Shown here piece after piece: positions 1 through 6,337 of a DNA stretch of 7,555 nt. Position 1 is the stretch's first letter, and every line of letters starts with the position of its first letter. Source of the stretch: Actinomycetota bacterium (GTDB lineage Bacteria > Actinomycetota > Humimicrobiia > Humimicrobiales > Humimicrobiaceae); the NCBI GenBank assembly GCA_023380915.1, contig JAMCSM010000199.1:1-7555 (forward strand), in the 5' to 3' direction. The position numbers were made by a program, and so were the translations under genes. The notes under the pieces were generated by a model. That model did no database searches. It was given only the letters and a program-made list of their open reading frames with translations, and was not told the DNA's origin.

Positions 1-2
1 AT

Positions 3-146
3 AAAAATAATAATTTTAAAATATGCAAAGGCGATAAAATATGCCAGCTTGTTATCCAAAAAATAGAAAACGTTTATTTGAATATAGTTCAAGAGTTAGA
101 TGAAACTTCCAGGGGTGAAGGTGGATTTGGAAGTACTGGAATTTAA
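3..146 (+). CDS. dut: dUTP diphosphatase (dUTPase), C-terminal fragment, 5' end outside window
   Basis: The first 146 bases read open on the + strand in the frame starting at base 3 and give 47 residues ending at TAA (144-146). Seen: a core strand with the pattern [10 protein letters not shown], then an ELDET stretch, then the tail [12 protein letters not shown]. This matches the end of homotrimeric all-beta dUTPases: motif IV is the G-D-x-I-x-Q-L region, and motif V is RGxxGFGSTG, the flexible glycine-rich arm that closes over the nucleotide. The enzyme hydrolyses dUTP to dUMP and pyrophosphate in the cytoplasm, keeping uracil out of DNA and supplying dUMP for thymidylate synthesis. Only about the last third of a normal dUTPase is present, with motifs I-III lying to the left of the window. 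The gene converges on the operon that ends at 490. Confidence 0.93.
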   Translation, partial: KNNNFKICKGDKICQLVIQKIENVYLNIVQELDETSRGEGGFGSTGI

Positions 147-489
147 TCATTTTTAGAAATTTAATCATTTTATATTACCAATTAATATTATTGTAAATAA
201 TCTATTAATATATTATTAAAATTAAAATTATTTTATTATTATAAATAACTTCCGATAATAAACATTATGTCAACTTGTAAAATTTCGATATCCATCCTGT
301 AAGTTATTCTCATCTATTATTTATTTTTATTAGCTATTACTTAGCTTTTTCTATTAGGAATGACTTCGAGTTATCTCTTCTCTATTATAAACAAAATATT
401 AGCTTCTGCCCAAAAAAATGAAGTTATAGAAAAAATATTCACTGAAAGCTTTAAATCTGACATTTTTTCAAGAGTATTTATAAATACAA
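147..489. other. intergenic region between convergent dut and acetyltransferase genes, no supported gene
   Basis: This 343-base stretch separates the stop of dut (+) from the stop of the acetyltransferase gene (-). It is extremely AT-rich, especially 170-260. I see no GC-rich hairpin followed by a T-run on either strand, so no intrinsic terminator can be called although two transcription units converge here. A 14-base direct repeat (AATTTAATCATTTT) lies at 140-153 and 158-171, starting inside the dut stop region. A 47-codon ATG-initiated frame on the + strand (360-503) is discussed under findings. It has no properly spaced ribosome binding site and no recognisable family. Confidence 0.7.
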
Positions 490-1044
490 TTATTGTTTTA
501 TAATTTTAGCAGGGCTGCCTGCGGCCATACAGTTTGGAGGAATTGAGTCAAGTACAAGAGAATTTGCACCAATAGCAGTATTATTCCCTATTTTAACTGG
601 TCCCAGAACCGTAACATTAGCATATAAAATTACACTGTCGCCAATTTCGGGATAACCGGGATCGCCATGATGAAAAATAGAATGGCCCAAACCTCCAAGG
701 ACAACATTTGAAAATATACTGACATCATTTCCTATCTTCACTCCCCTGCCGATAACAACTCCGGAGGAGTGCCATATCCTGCAGCCGGATCCTATTTCAG
801 CACCCGGATCGATTTCGGCGCCATTAAAGAAAAGATTAAATCTGCATAAAATTTCAGCTAAAAGGCGAAGCCTTAATTTATAGAGTTTATGATAAAACCT
901 GTAACATATTACTGCCTGGACACCTGATTTTACTAAAAATATTCTTATTGCACCCCATATGTTAGGTTTACCCTGAGTGGTTCCATATTTACTGAAAAGC
1001 CTGTTTATATCCCCTTTTAAGCTGCCTTCATTATTTTTGTCCAT
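490..1044 (-). CDS. serine O-acetyltransferase-like hexapeptide-repeat acetyltransferase
   Basis: This 184-residue protein has a short helical N-terminal part (about 1-72, ending in a YRFYHKLY-type segment typical of serine acetyltransferases). A left-handed beta-helix of hexapeptide repeats follows (about 75-165: IDPGAEIG, GVVIGRGVKIG, VLGPVKIGNNTAIGANS), with the closing PPNCMAAGSPAK loop. The family transfers acetyl from acetyl-CoA; CysE makes O-acetylserine for cysteine synthesis. Compared with E. coli CysE, the catalytic His of the DHATG motif is kept as H92 (WHSSG). The Asp of VDIHP appears as E77, the His of IHPAA as D79, and the RHPKI His appears replaced by Y131. The substrate could therefore be serine or another hydroxyl- or amino-compound such as a sugar. 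ATG at 1044 directly abuts the upstream TAA, so translational coupling is likely. It is the last gene of the operon. Confidence 0.82.
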   Translation of the reverse strand: MDKNNEGSLKGDINRLFSKYGTTQGKPNIWGAIRIFLVKSGVQAVICYRFYHKLYKLRLRLLAEILCRFNLFFNGAEIDPGAEIGSGCRIWHSSGVVIGRGVKIGNDVSIFSNVVLGGLGHSIFHHGDPGYPEIGDSVILYANVTVLGPVKIGNNTAIGANSLVLDSIPPNCMAAGSPAKIIKQ

Positions 1045-1392
1045 TTATTTGCTCATGAATTTAAATAACAAGTTGTTAAAATCTTTTTTGTAGAATAATT
1101 TTATGTTTAAATCAGGGTAATGCTCTTTTAATTTCTTTAACTTCCTGTTTTTTTTTGTTACCAATTTTTGATTTAAAGTAGTTAACTCAATATACAGATT
1201 ATAGTCAGGGATATAAAAATCAGGTGTGAAACTTGTGGTCGGATTGCCGTTTTTATCCCATTCGATGGGAAATGTTTTTGGTTCATATTTCCATTTTATT
1301 CTATAAAAATCTAAAATTTTTGCGAATTCTTTTTCGCTGGCATGAGCAAAATTGGTGTTATTGTATCTAAGCAATATTTCTTCAGATTTCAT
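1045..1392 (-). CDS. small PD-(D/E)XK nuclease-like protein of unknown function
   Basis: A 115-residue soluble, basic protein with no signal peptide or membrane segment. Seen: an N-terminal helix with SEKEFAKILDFY (E22), a strand region KWKYEPKTFPIEW, then SFTPDFYIPDYNLYIELTT with D58 and E69, then a Lys-rich helix (about 76-90: KLVTKKNRKLKKLKE) and a final strand NIKLFYKKD. The order E, PD, hydrophobic strand, E-x-x resembles PD-(D/E)XK nuclease folds (TnsA and resolvase types). However, the position expected to be Lys after E69 is T71 (E-L-T), and only nearby lysines (K76, K80, K81, K84) could replace it. From memory, similar proteins with an IELTT...LVTKKNRK signature occur in actinobacterial-type genomes, uncharacterised. 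It starts 3 bases after the DUF151 stop and ends directly against the acetyltransferase ATG. No strong ribosome binding site is visible. The fold assignment is inference. Confidence 0.75.
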   Translation of the reverse strand: MKSEEILLRYNNTNFAHASEKEFAKILDFYRIKWKYEPKTFPIEWDKNGNPTTSFTPDFYIPDYNLYIELTTLNQKLVTKKNRKLKKLKEHYPDLNIKLFYKKDFNNLLFKFMSK

Positions 1393-1395
1393 TTT

Positions 1396-1923
1396 CTATT
1401 TTATTTCAAAATCCTCCGGGCTTACGTTATCCAAAAAATTTTTAAACTTTTTTACTTCATCATCTATGGATTGGATTCTAAGACCCGCCGATTCCAGAAC
1501 ATGCTCGGCAGACAGAATTTTACATTTTGTTCTTACAGCAATTGCGATAGCATCGGACGGCCTTGAGTCTATTTTTACTATTTTATTTTCATTATATTTC
1601 AAAGTTATGAAAGCATAAAATGTGTTATCTCTTATATCACAAACTTCTATTGTTTCTATTACAGCATTTAAATTATTTAGAATATTTATGATTAAATCAT
1701 GCGTCATTGGTCTTGGAGTTTTTATATTCGAGAGCTCAAGTGCTATTGCAGAAGCTTCAAAAGTGCCAACCCAGATCGGGAGATATCTATCCCCTTCCCT
1801 TTCTTTTAAAAGTATTATCGGCCGTTGGGAGGGGAATTCTATTCTTACACCTTCGAGTGTCATTTCTACTAATTCGCTTTTATTGTTTTTTTTCAACTTA
1901 TTATATTCTTTTTCAGGCTGCAT
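1396..1923 (-). CDS. DUF151 / bifunctional nuclease (BFN) domain protein
   Basis: About 175 residues from the ATG at 1923; a TTG codon sits immediately before it at 1926 and could also start. After a Lys-rich N-terminal tail (1-16) the BFN domain runs from about 17 to 155. It opens with LVEMTLEGVRIEF and PIILLKEREGDRYLPIWVG, continues through EASAIALEL and the TPRPMTHDL segment, and carries the hallmark DSRPSDAIAIAVRT followed by SAEHVLESAG. These are defining features of the DUF151 family (Rv1829, TM0160). The name comes from plant homologues reported to have DNase and RNase activity; the bacterial role is poorly known. No C-terminal UVR motif is present, as some family members have. In Mycobacterium the gene follows garA and the MerR gene directly. 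Here three unrelated genes intervene. Its stop is 3 bases before the next start. Confidence 0.9.
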   Translation of the reverse strand: MQPEKEYNKLKKNNKSELVEMTLEGVRIEFPSQRPIILLKEREGDRYLPIWVGTFEASAIALELSNIKTPRPMTHDLIINILNNLNAVIETIEVCDIRDNTFYAFITLKYNENKIVKIDSRPSDAIAIAVRTKCKILSAEHVLESAGLRIQSIDDEVKKFKNFLDNVSPEDFEIK

Positions 1924-1981
1924 CAAAATTGTACTTTAATGCATTTTATTATATCATTTAAAAGATTAATTTTTAATGAGG

Positions 1982-2599
1982 TCATTCTGTGGAACTGGTT
2001 TTAATGGACTCTATTTCTTTTTTTACCATATCCAGTTTTAATTCATAGATGGATTCAAGGTTCCTGTATTTTTGCCTGTAGTCCAGGCCATATCCAACAA
2101 GGTATTCCTCACCAATATTGAAGCCAACATATTTTATATCTATATCAGCTATCCTGCGGATATTTCTATCAAGCAAGGTACAGATTTCCATACTATTCGG
2201 ATATCTCACTTTCAGGTTTCTTAAAAGATAGCTTATTGTAAGTCCTGTATCAATTATATCTTCTACAATAATTACATCTTTTCCTTCTATTGATTCTTCA
2301 AGATCTTTTGTTATTTTAACTACACCTGTAGGGGTCTTATTTATGCCATGATAAGTTGAGATGCTTATGAAGTCCACACTTAATTCAAGATCAATTTTTC
2401 TGATTAAATCCGTTAAGAATATAACTCCACCTCTTAAAACACTTATCAAGAGCAAATCCTTACCAGAATAATCATTCGTTATTAAATTTCCAAGCTCAGA
2501 AACCCTTTTTTGGATAACTGAGCTTGGAAATAAAACTTTTCCTAAAATCTCACTAGATAATAAATTTTTATAATTATAATTTTCCGTGCTGTTATCCAT
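1982..2599 (-). CDS. hpt: hypoxanthine (guanine) phosphoribosyltransferase
   Basis: This 205-residue cytoplasmic enzyme should convert hypoxanthine or guanine plus PRPP to IMP or GMP in purine salvage. Seen in order: IQKRVSELGNLITNDY (about 29-44); LISVLRGGVIFLTDLIRKID (about 51-70), which includes the LRGG PPi-binding loop; the flexible STYHG loop (81-85); the PRPP-binding signature VEDIIDTGLT (112-121) with the conserved acidic pair; LLDRNIRR (142-149); and YVGFNIGEEYLVGYGLDYRQKYRNL (157-181), which closes over the purine. The family is usually around 180 residues. The extra length is a polar N-terminal tail of about 15 residues and a charged C-terminal tail of about 20. ATG at 2599 is used, with no strong Shine-Dalgarno. 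The gene lies 15 bases after the DUF3048 stop, so it probably shares that transcript. Confidence 0.95.
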   Translation of the reverse strand: MDNSTENYNYKNLLSSEILGKVLFPSSVIQKRVSELGNLITNDYSGKDLLLISVLRGGVIFLTDLIRKIDLELSVDFISISTYHGINKTPTGVVKITKDLEESIEGKDVIIVEDIIDTGLTISYLLRNLKVRYPNSMEICTLLDRNIRRIADIDIKYVGFNIGEEYLVGYGLDYRQKYRNLESIYELKLDMVKKEIESIKTSSTE

Positions 2600-2614
2600 T
2601 GCACGATATGATAA

Positions 2615-3772
2615 TTAATAAGTTACCCTGTCAATTCCTGATACCACAGCAACCCAGGTTTTGCCCCTATTGAATAGTACTGTATTTCCGTCCTGATCAA
2701 TGAATGTAAAAGGCTCCAGAGCACTGTTTCTCATCCATTTACCAGTCATAACTTTCCCATCCAGGAAATAATAAGCAATTCCCTGTTGGGTTGTCCTGAC
2801 TATCATATGACCAGCTGAATCTCCTGAATTTGCTATGTCTGTTACCATTACAATTACATTATTTAATTCTATCTGTTTTCCGCTTTCCCTATCCATACTT
2901 GGAGAACCGGCCACAGATTTCAAATAGGTGTTGGTATTGCTGTTATAATCGAATTCTGCCTTGAATTGAGGTGACGAAAAATCAACTGTTACCTTTGAAA
3001 TGTTTCCTCTATCTGTTTCTGCTGCATCTTCTTTAAATGTTAAAGGAGACTGACCGCCATCCAGTGAATATCCAGCTTTTTTGGCAAGTTCTTTAATCCT
3101 TGGAGTAAACATATAAGCATTATGCGGTGCAACTCTTGTGCTATCCCTTTTACTGTCTATTCCATTATTGTCAATAAAGTTTGCAGATATACTGCTGTTA
3201 CCACTCTCATCTCCGAGAGGCGTAAGATAATTTAGCCCCAGATCTTCTACGACTTTATAAAATTGGGGTGCAGTTCCCCAGAAAACATATATGGGATCAA
3301 AGCTCCTGGCAATCTCAGCATAATATGGCCTTGCACTTCTGACCGGGCCAACAACAGCGGCATCATAGGAAGAAAAAACAGATACAAACCTTGTAACACC
3401 ACCCTCATCAACTACTTCAAAGACTACATCTGCATTTATCAATCCCGATTGAGGCCTGGCATCCGGACTATTTTCAATCATTATAGCAATTGGCCTTGAA
3501 TTCAGTACTTTATCAGAAATTTCAAGACCGCTGAATTTATTTATATTGCCTGTAATAGGCTGACCATCAAATTTCCCGGTTGTTTCCTGTGTACCCGCAG
3601 CCGTAGTTTCTGCTGCTGTTGTGGCGCTGGAAGTTGTTGCTCCGGTGACCGTCGTTTCAGTTACAGATTTTCCCTTACATCCGGCAAAGGTTAAAACCAT
3701 TAGAAAACCTAAAATTACAGTTCCAATAATTAATACTTTTGCAACGCTATTTCTTTTTTTCTCCAAAATCAC
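2615..3772 (-). CDS. yerB: DUF3048 (YerB-type) lipoprotein
   Basis: This 385-residue exported protein starts with GTG at 3772. A basic N-terminus and hydrophobic helix (about 12-30) lead into a lipobox ending at C32 (LTFAGC), so it should be lipidated and anchored outside the membrane. Next comes a Thr/Ala/Ser-rich linker (about 36-66) that is low-complexity and resembles an exposed, possibly glycosylated spacer. The first DUF3048 domain (about 88-230) shows RPIAIMIENSPDARPQSG, FEVVDEGGVTRF and GPVRSARPYY. The C-terminal domain (about 255-385) ends NRGKTWVAVVSG. The family is widespread in Gram-positive-type bacteria and its biochemical role is unknown. Its gene follows a D-Ala-D-Ala carboxypeptidase gene by 36 bases, which suggests an envelope role. 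Confidence 0.93.
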   Translation of the reverse strand: MILEKKRNSVAKVLIIGTVILGFLMVLTFAGCKGKSVTETTVTGATTSSATTAAETTAAGTQETTGKFDGQPITGNINKFSGLEISDKVLNSRPIAIMIENSPDARPQSGLINADVVFEVVDEGGVTRFVSVFSSYDAAVVGPVRSARPYYAEIARSFDPIYVFWGTAPQFYKVVEDLGLNYLTPLGDESGNSSISANFIDNNGIDSKRDSTRVAPHNAYMFTPRIKELAKKAGYSLDGGQSPLTFKEDAAETDRGNISKVTVDFSSPQFKAEFDYNSNTNTYLKSVAGSPSMDRESGKQIELNNVIVMVTDIANSGDSAGHMIVRTTQQGIAYYFLDGKVMTGKWMRNSALEPFTFIDQDGNTVLFNRGKTWVAVVSGIDRVTY

Positions 3773-3783
3773 TCTACCTCCAT
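3773..3783 (-). promoter_or_regulatory. strong Shine-Dalgarno for the DUF3048 lipoprotein
   Basis: On the - strand the sequence reads ATGGAGGTAGA directly before the GTG at 3772. GGAGG is the only perfect core of this kind in front of any gene in the window, and only 4 bases separate it from the GTG. A TTG two codons further in would be about 10 bases away and cannot be excluded as the true start. Either start keeps the basic N-terminus and lipobox intact. Confidence 0.7.
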
Positions 3784-3808
3784 TTTGATATTTTTTATTG
3801 GTTTTATT

Positions 3809-5155
3809 TTATCTTCCTTTTAAAAATAAATTTTTTATTATTATAAATATTAAAAATCTGAAGTAAAATGTTATTGAAAAAATTGAAACATTTCTGTCCT
3901 CAGTTCTTTTTTCGACTGCAGGTTCCTGTTTTACAACAGGTAATTCAATTGAATCTTTAGAAATTAAATTTATCTTTCCATAATTTTGATTATTAATATT
4001 AATAACAAGGGATCCTACCACCTGATTTTTCTTAACCGGAATTACCAAATTTTTATTAATATTGTCAACTATGGTTATTTTATCATTTATATTTACAATT
4101 TTATAAAAATCAGCATCAGGTATTACATCCATATAAAGATTTGTTGTCGTTGTTCCATCATCAGATTGTTTTGAAATTTTTATAGTTTTATAAACTTTTT
4201 TAGAGTCAACAATTTTTAAATTTTTGTAATTATCATTTGCCCAATTGATCAATTTTAATATGTCTGCATTCCTCTGATCCTGGGCACTTTTTAAAACCAC
4301 ACTTATCAATCTTATGCCATTCCATTCCGAATAAAGTACTATGCAATACCCAGCATTTTCCGTGAATCCCGTCTTTATGCCCTTTATGTAATCAAAGAAA
4401 AGCAAAATATTTGTATTAAAAATATCCACTTCTTTATTATTTATTAAGATTTTATCTTCTTTGGTACTTACCAGTTCCCTTAAAAAAGGATCTTTCATAA
4501 AATATCGTGCTATGATTGCTAAATCCCTGGCAGTTGTCTTATGATCCGGAAAATCGGAATCAAGTCCGTTGGTGTTCTGGAAAAAAGTATCATTGGCCCC
4601 TAACTCCTTAGCCTTCTCATTCATCAATTTAACAAAATCACTTTCTTTTCCGGAAACAAATTCAGCAAGTGCTATGGTTGCATTATTATTGGAGTTAATA
4701 AGGGCAGCCTTCATTAGATCTCTTAAGCTTATTTTATCTCCTCTTTTAAAACTGAAAAATGAATTGTTCCTTCCCGAAGCATTCTTTGATATTGTGATAA
4801 TTTCATCCAGATTTTTTATATTTTCCCTGGCAACAATGGCTGTAAGCAATTTCGTCGTTGAAGCCGGGTACAGTTTTTTATCGGAGTTTTTTTCCCATAG
4901 AATCCTGCCTGTATCATAATTCATGATAAGAGCAGCATCTGCAGTTAGGTTAATCTCATTATCATCAAGTTTTGAAATGTTGTCTTCAATGTTGTTGCTC
5001 GAGTCAGCATAAACATGTCCTCCAGCAATAAGTCCTCCCGGCATGTATAATATAATCGAAGATAAAAGGAAGGAAAAAATAAAAATTAACAGGAATATGG
5101 CAAGTTTTTTAAAAAATACTCCGGCAAATAATTGACCGGACTTTTTTATTTTCAT
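3809..5155 (-). CDS. dacF: D-alanyl-D-alanine carboxypeptidase, DacF / PBP5 family
   Basis: This 448-residue serine-type DD-peptidase should trim the terminal D-Ala from peptidoglycan pentapeptides outside the membrane. A basic start and long hydrophobic segment (about 18-40) form a signal peptide, with a plausible cleavage after VYA (residue 50). The catalytic domain (about 70-305) carries all three penicillin-binding motifs: STTK (99-102, nucleophile S99), SNN (155-157) and KTG (261-263), the last within GIKTGFTENAGYC. A PBP5 C-terminal beta domain spans about 310-405. It is followed by a charged linker and a hydrophobic C-terminal helix (about 424-442) that should anchor the protein to the membrane. 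The ATG overlaps the merR stop by four bases (ATGA, 5152-5155), implying translational coupling. The gene symbol is given by family type; other low-molecular-weight PBP names would fit equally. Confidence 0.93.
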   Translation of the reverse strand: MKIKKSGQLFAGVFFKKLAIFLLIFIFSFLLSSIILYMPGGLIAGGHVYADSSNNIEDNISKLDDNEINLTADAALIMNYDTGRILWEKNSDKKLYPASTTKLLTAIVARENIKNLDEIITISKNASGRNNSFFSFKRGDKISLRDLMKAALINSNNNATIALAEFVSGKESDFVKLMNEKAKELGANDTFFQNTNGLDSDFPDHKTTARDLAIIARYFMKDPFLRELVSTKEDKILINNKEVDIFNTNILLFFDYIKGIKTGFTENAGYCIVLYSEWNGIRLISVVLKSAQDQRNADILKLINWANDNYKNLKIVDSKKVYKTIKISKQSDDGTTTTNLYMDVIPDADFYKIVNINDKITIVDNINKNLVIPVKKNQVVGSLVININNQNYGKINLISKDSIELPVVKQEPAVEKRTEDRNVSIFSITFYFRFLIFIIIKNLFLKGR

Positions 5156-5865
5156 TTATAATTATCCAGAAACTTTTTATTCATTTTTTTGAATAGAAGA
5201 GTATGAAGTTCTTGAAAATTATCTTCTAATTTATAGAGAATTTTTGCGGCTTTTTTATGAAAATCTTTATTTGTGGATTTAAGCAAAGGAAAAATAATCT
5301 GTTGAATAAATAAAGAATGCCTTGATGCAGAATTTTCGAATAATTTTAGATGTTTTATATGGATTCCAAACTTTTCGAGCTCTGTTATAATCCTTAGTAT
5401 TTCCAGATCATTGCCGTCAATTACATATTTGTCATCTTCCTCATGCCACTCAATAAGACCTTCTTCAGCAAGTTCTTTTATTGAGTCTTTTGAAAGCTTA
5501 TATTTTTCTCTTATTTCGTCTGCAGTCAATTTCTTTGTTTTTAAATTTTTATCTTCTTCAAGTTTCAATTGCAATCCTTTTAAAACTTCCTTGTCCTTAT
5601 CATTCTTTTCAAATTCTACTCTATAGATTTTTTCCCTTATGACTTCAAGAGGCATGAAATAATCCCGCTGCATTTTCAGAATCAAATTTATCTTTCTTAC
5701 ATCACTTCTATCATAAGCTCTGTACTTGTTATCAGACCTTTTAGGCAGAACCAAACCTTTTAATTCAAGAAATCTTAATTTACTTTGGGTTAAATCCGGA
5801 TAATATTTCTTAAACTTTCTTACCAGCTCTCCAATTGTAAGAAAACTTTTTTTATTGTTTTCCAT
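5152..5865 (-). CDS. MerR-family regulator with two winged-HTH-like halves (Rv1828-type)
   Basis: A 237-residue soluble DNA-binding protein. Residues 8-80 form a MerR-type winged helix: FLTIGELVRKF, then LTQSKLRFLELKGLV (recognition region), a wing with NKYRAYDRSDV, and a YFMPLEVIREKI helix. A charged linker (about 84-110) leads to a second HTH-like segment (about 112-170: LTADEIREKYKLSKDSIKELAEEGLI, then a short wing and ELEKFGIHIKHLK). The remainder is helical. The start of the domain (SKLRFLE.KGLV.P.R) resembles the actinobacterial Rv1828 type rather than metal- or drug-sensing MerR proteins. No cysteine effector cluster is seen. It begins 24 bases after the FHA gene stop and overlaps dacF by 4 bases, so it may autoregulate the operon; this is inference. 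The ATG at 5865 has no clear Shine-Dalgarno. Confidence 0.9.
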   Translation of the reverse strand: MENNKKSFLTIGELVRKFKKYYPDLTQSKLRFLELKGLVLPKRSDNKYRAYDRSDVRKINLILKMQRDYFMPLEVIREKIYRVEFEKNDKDKEVLKGLQLKLEEDKNLKTKKLTADEIREKYKLSKDSIKELAEEGLIEWHEEDDKYVIDGNDLEILRIITELEKFGIHIKHLKLFENSASRHSLFIQQIIFPLLKSTNKDFHKKAAKILYKLEDNFQELHTLLFKKMNKKFLDNYK

Positions 5866-5889
5866 TTTAATTTATCGTCAATTTAAAAT

Positions 5890-6294
5890 TTAAATTGAAG
5901 AAAAAAACATAAAAACATACTTCCCTATTTGAATTTTATCTCCATTTCTCAGCTCTCTTGAATTTACGATTTCACTATTCACATAACTGCCGTTCAGGCT
6001 TCCAAGATCAACCAGCACAAATTTATCATTATTTTTCTCTATAACTGCATGTTTCCTTGATACGGTTATATCATCAAGAAGAATATCTGAATCTGTATTT
6101 CGTCCTATGCTGAGAACCTGCTTATCGATAAAAAATTTTTCTCCAATTCCCGGTCCTTTGATTACTACAAGACCAACTCTATCTCTGGGAATTTTCTTCA
6201 AATCTTCAAGTATGTCCTGTGAAATTTCTTTTATCAGTTCTGCCTTTTGCTCCCCGATTGAATTTGTTTTGTTGTTTTTATTATTGTTATCCAT
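5890..6294 (-). CDS. FHA-domain protein, GarA-like
   Basis: A 134-residue cytoplasmic protein. The N-terminal 38 residues are polar and helical. The FHA domain runs from about 41 to 131 and shows the phosphothreonine-binding residues: G64-R65 in LSIGRNTDSDI, S79 and H82 in TVSRKHA, and N101-G102 in DLGSLNGSYVN, followed by LRNGDKIQIGKYVF. The pattern closely follows mycobacterial GarA, which binds and regulates alpha-ketoglutarate decarboxylase and glutamate dehydrogenase and is switched off when its N-terminal Thr is phosphorylated by PknB or PknG. Here the N-terminus has KTNS (9-12) and no ETTS-type motif, so that switch may be absent or different. It is the first gene of the operon and lies 127 bases downstream of tRNA-Pro. 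Its partners cannot be read from the sequence. Confidence 0.93.
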   Translation of the reverse strand: MDNNNKNNKTNSIGEQKAELIKEISQDILEDLKKIPRDRVGLVVIKGPGIGEKFFIDKQVLSIGRNTDSDILLDDITVSRKHAVIEKNNDKFVLVDLGSLNGSYVNSEIVNSRELRNGDKIQIGKYVFMFFSSI

Positions 6295-6322
6295 TTGTTA
6301 TATTCCAAACATTAAATCAGAT

Positions 6323-6337
6323 TGTTAAAAATTAACA
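6323..6337. promoter_or_regulatory. inverted repeat upstream of the FHA gene, candidate operator
   Basis: TGTTAA and TTAACA form a perfect 6+6 inverted repeat separated by AAA, 28 bases before the FHA start codon. Directly repeated AAATCAG sequences lie on either side (6314-6320 and 6343-6349). The position between a possible -10 element and the start codon would suit an operator of the MerR-type regulator encoded two genes down. The composition is AT-rich, so chance is a real alternative. Confidence 0.25.

Noticed and set aside
170..260. Very AT-rich stretch considered as a replication origin or attachment site
   Set aside because: No DnaA-box-like repeats, iterons or att-like flanking duplications are visible; the composition alone is not evidence.
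1342..1961. Several open frames of 74-105 codons on the + strand opposite the DUF151 gene
   Set aside because: They lie antisense to a clearly recognised BFN gene and translate to Phe/Ser-rich sequence without family features, as expected of shadows.
4569..4919. 116-codon + strand frame opposite dacF
   Set aside because: It covers the SxxK/SxN region of a well-supported carboxypeptidase on the other strand; its Leu/Ser/Phe-rich translation is a mirror of that coding sequence.
490..6294. The operon considered as a novel defence or toxin-antitoxin system
   Set aside because: The genes are mostly housekeeping families with normal composition. The nuclease-like pair is not accompanied by an immunity, sensor or mobile-element gene, so a defence role is not supported.
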